DNA from: Vanilla planifolia
Lineage: Eukaryota > Streptophyta > Magnoliopsida > Asparagales > Orchidaceae
NCBI GenBank assembly: GCA_023846275.1
Contig: JAIUJO010000145.1
Span: forward strand, 1,013,001-1,077,000
Length of the DNA: 64,000 nucleotides
Direction of reading: 5' to 3'
Part shown: positions 62,652 to 64,000 of the stretch, in pieces
Position numbering within the stretch: position 1 is the stretch's first letter
How the letters are laid out: the number at the start of each line of letters is the position of its first letter
Translations under genes and position numbers: made by a program
Notes under the pieces: generated by a model
What the model saw: only the letters and a program-made list of their open reading frames with translations
The model's database searches: none
Told to the model about the DNA's origin: nothing

Positions 62652-63358
62652 TCAAAGCAACCTATATTCAAATATCAAATAATTGAAAATTGAATCGTCA
62701 TAGGGGAACATTATCATATCAATTCTTTTTTGCAAGTAATTCACTAGTGAAAATGTCTTCAAACAATAATCAAATGGTAAAGAATCATATTTTCTTAAGT
62801 TAATCATATATGATTTGAAGATCATCAAAGTTGTTCTCACGCAATGCACAATATGTCTTAAAAAACTATCTCTTCTTTTTTTTTCAAATTTTTCATGCAA
62901 TTCTTTAATGGAGAATCATGATCCAACATAAAATACAATATTTGAATTAACTTTACTACATGAAGAACATTCGCCTCAATCATGAACTGATATACAAGAA
63001 AGCTCCAAAAGTGTTTTACAATAAGGTTTTAGTACACATTTCGTATGTATAGAAGACAAAACAAATATTGTAATTTTTAAATAAAATTGTTTCCATATGT
63101 TCATAAGAAATCTTAATAATAATGCTATGAATTCTTCACATAATTTCATCAACTTTAAATCAACATTTTCGAGAAAATATTTGGAAAGAATTTTGGCAAA
63201 ATGAAAATTGTTGACATATCAACATTGGTGTGTACTTGATCTTGAAAAAAAAAGTACAAGAAATTCAAACATTTAAAAGTCTTAAGATATTCAACCATAA
63301 GACCATACTTAACATCCACCCTATATAATTCTATAATATAGACTGCATGACCACTCAT
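62652..63358 (-). mobile_element. probable hAT-type transposase relic
   Basis: Two minus-strand open stretches, 63,155-63,358 and 62,652-62,900, resemble successive parts of plant hAT transposases. The first has SGHAVYIIELYRVDV followed by LNFLYFF, like the family pattern 'CAAHCLDLMLEDIGK...V......I..FIY'. The second has SFLRHIVHCVRTT...SYMINLRKYDSLPF, like 'ELVRxxVTRFATxxxxLxxLxxxxxxLRxMF'. They occur in the right order and strand, separated by about 250 bases with no match. Neither the DDE residues nor terminal inverted repeats or an 8-bp target duplication were identified, and the C-terminal dimerisation region was not found. The similarity is moderate and could be misread. Confidence 0.38.
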
Positions 63359-63359
63359 G

Positions 63360-64000
63360 CACTAAACTTGAGTAGAGTGAGAAGGTTTCAGATCGACATT
63401 CTTTTATCAAAAAAATACATTACAAATCCTCTAACAAAAAAAATTGTGATTACCTCAATAACACACTTTTCCCAAGCCTTGGAATAAATCCTTCCAATTT
63501 ATACTAACAACAGGCCTTATTTTTTAACAAAATTTTGTGGCACCATAACTCCTCAATGTAAGGTTGCTAGTCTTTTGTTCATCAGAAAGTCTTTTGTTAG
63601 GATCCTTCCTTGCTCAAAAATAGAGCTAAGGGCTTTTTTAAGAATGTAGTTACAATGAAATTTGGAAAACATTAACCTTAATTTAATTTCATGGATACGT
63701 AATAAATATTGCTAAAATTTTGAGATTAGAAGTTACAAGAGAAAATCATGCGATTCTTAGGTTTTTGAATGAATGAATGTGCTATGTTATAGTAGTACAA
63801 GAATGCACTTGAACAATATCCAAATAAAATATTTCAATTGAAGTCTCAATAAAGACCACCCATTAAATGAAACAATGATAGATGATTGAATACTATTGAA
63901 ATACATCATACTTTCCTTAACCACAATGTGGGAGAAAAATGAGGCATATTTATAAGAATTTTCGTCCTCATAATTTCATCCAAATAGTTTTGTTACAATT
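63360..64000. other. unassigned DNA at right edge
   Basis: No feature recognised. By orientation it would hold the N-terminal part of the putative hAT transposase, but no BED zinc finger was seen. Confidence 0.35.

Noticed and set aside
1-64000. tRNA, rRNA, CRISPR array, telomeric repeats, bacterial-type operons
   Set aside because: None seen. No spaced direct-repeat array, no TTTAGGG runs, and no rRNA core motifs. The only tRNA-like signal is the SINE-like head at 20.5 kb.

Overview
The window looks like nuclear DNA of a land plant with a large, repeat-filled genome, probably a seed plant. It is very AT-rich and contains no open reading frame that reads as an intact host gene. Everything recognisable is decayed: Ty3/gypsy and Ty1/copia retrotransposon remains, an L1-like LINE, a probable hAT transposase relic, a SINE-like head, microsatellites, and an old block of plastid DNA. 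Lineage cannot be fixed from the window alone. A gymnosperm or another large-genome plant fits the slow-turnover, fossil-rich texture.

Layout. 0.5-6.4 kb: a Ty3/gypsy pol fossil on the + strand, its integrase split by about 2.8 kb of other DNA that includes a 1.87-kb almost pure polypurine (GAA/AAG/GAAA) tract. 6.4-12.2 kb: unassigned intergenic DNA with short TA microsatellites. 12.3-17.4 kb: the main discovery, a nuclear plastid-DNA insertion (NUPT) carrying the 3' end of rpoB, all of rpoC1 with its group II intron, and the 5' part of rpoC2, colinear with the plastid rpoB-rpoC1-rpoC2 operon but heavily diverged. 17.4-23.4 kb: an LTR-like stretch, a tRNA-derived SINE-like head near 20.5 kb and weak minus-strand retroelement traces. 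23.9-33.0, 36.7-43.3 and 49.7-54.4 kb: three extremely AT-rich expanses built of alternating A-rich and T-rich blocks, with one near-perfect 108-bp tandem duplication at 29.9 kb and a long perfect (AT)n at 40.9 kb. 44.4-46.2 kb: L1-like LINE reverse transcriptase relic. 46.9 and 48.3 kb: weak copia and gypsy fragments. 54.4-57.0 kb: a minus-strand copia fossil (reverse transcriptase plus an integrase segment present as two tandem copies). 59.0-62.0 kb: a second minus-strand copia fossil (LTR, RNase H, gag). 62.6-63.4 kb: probable hAT transposase relic.

No genes cooperate here. The plastid genes once encoded the plastid-encoded RNA polymerase subunits beta, beta' and beta'', but this nuclear copy is dead, and the intron inside it shows that the transfer went through DNA (or unspliced RNA). 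Comparisons to families were made from remembered protein motifs, not from a search.
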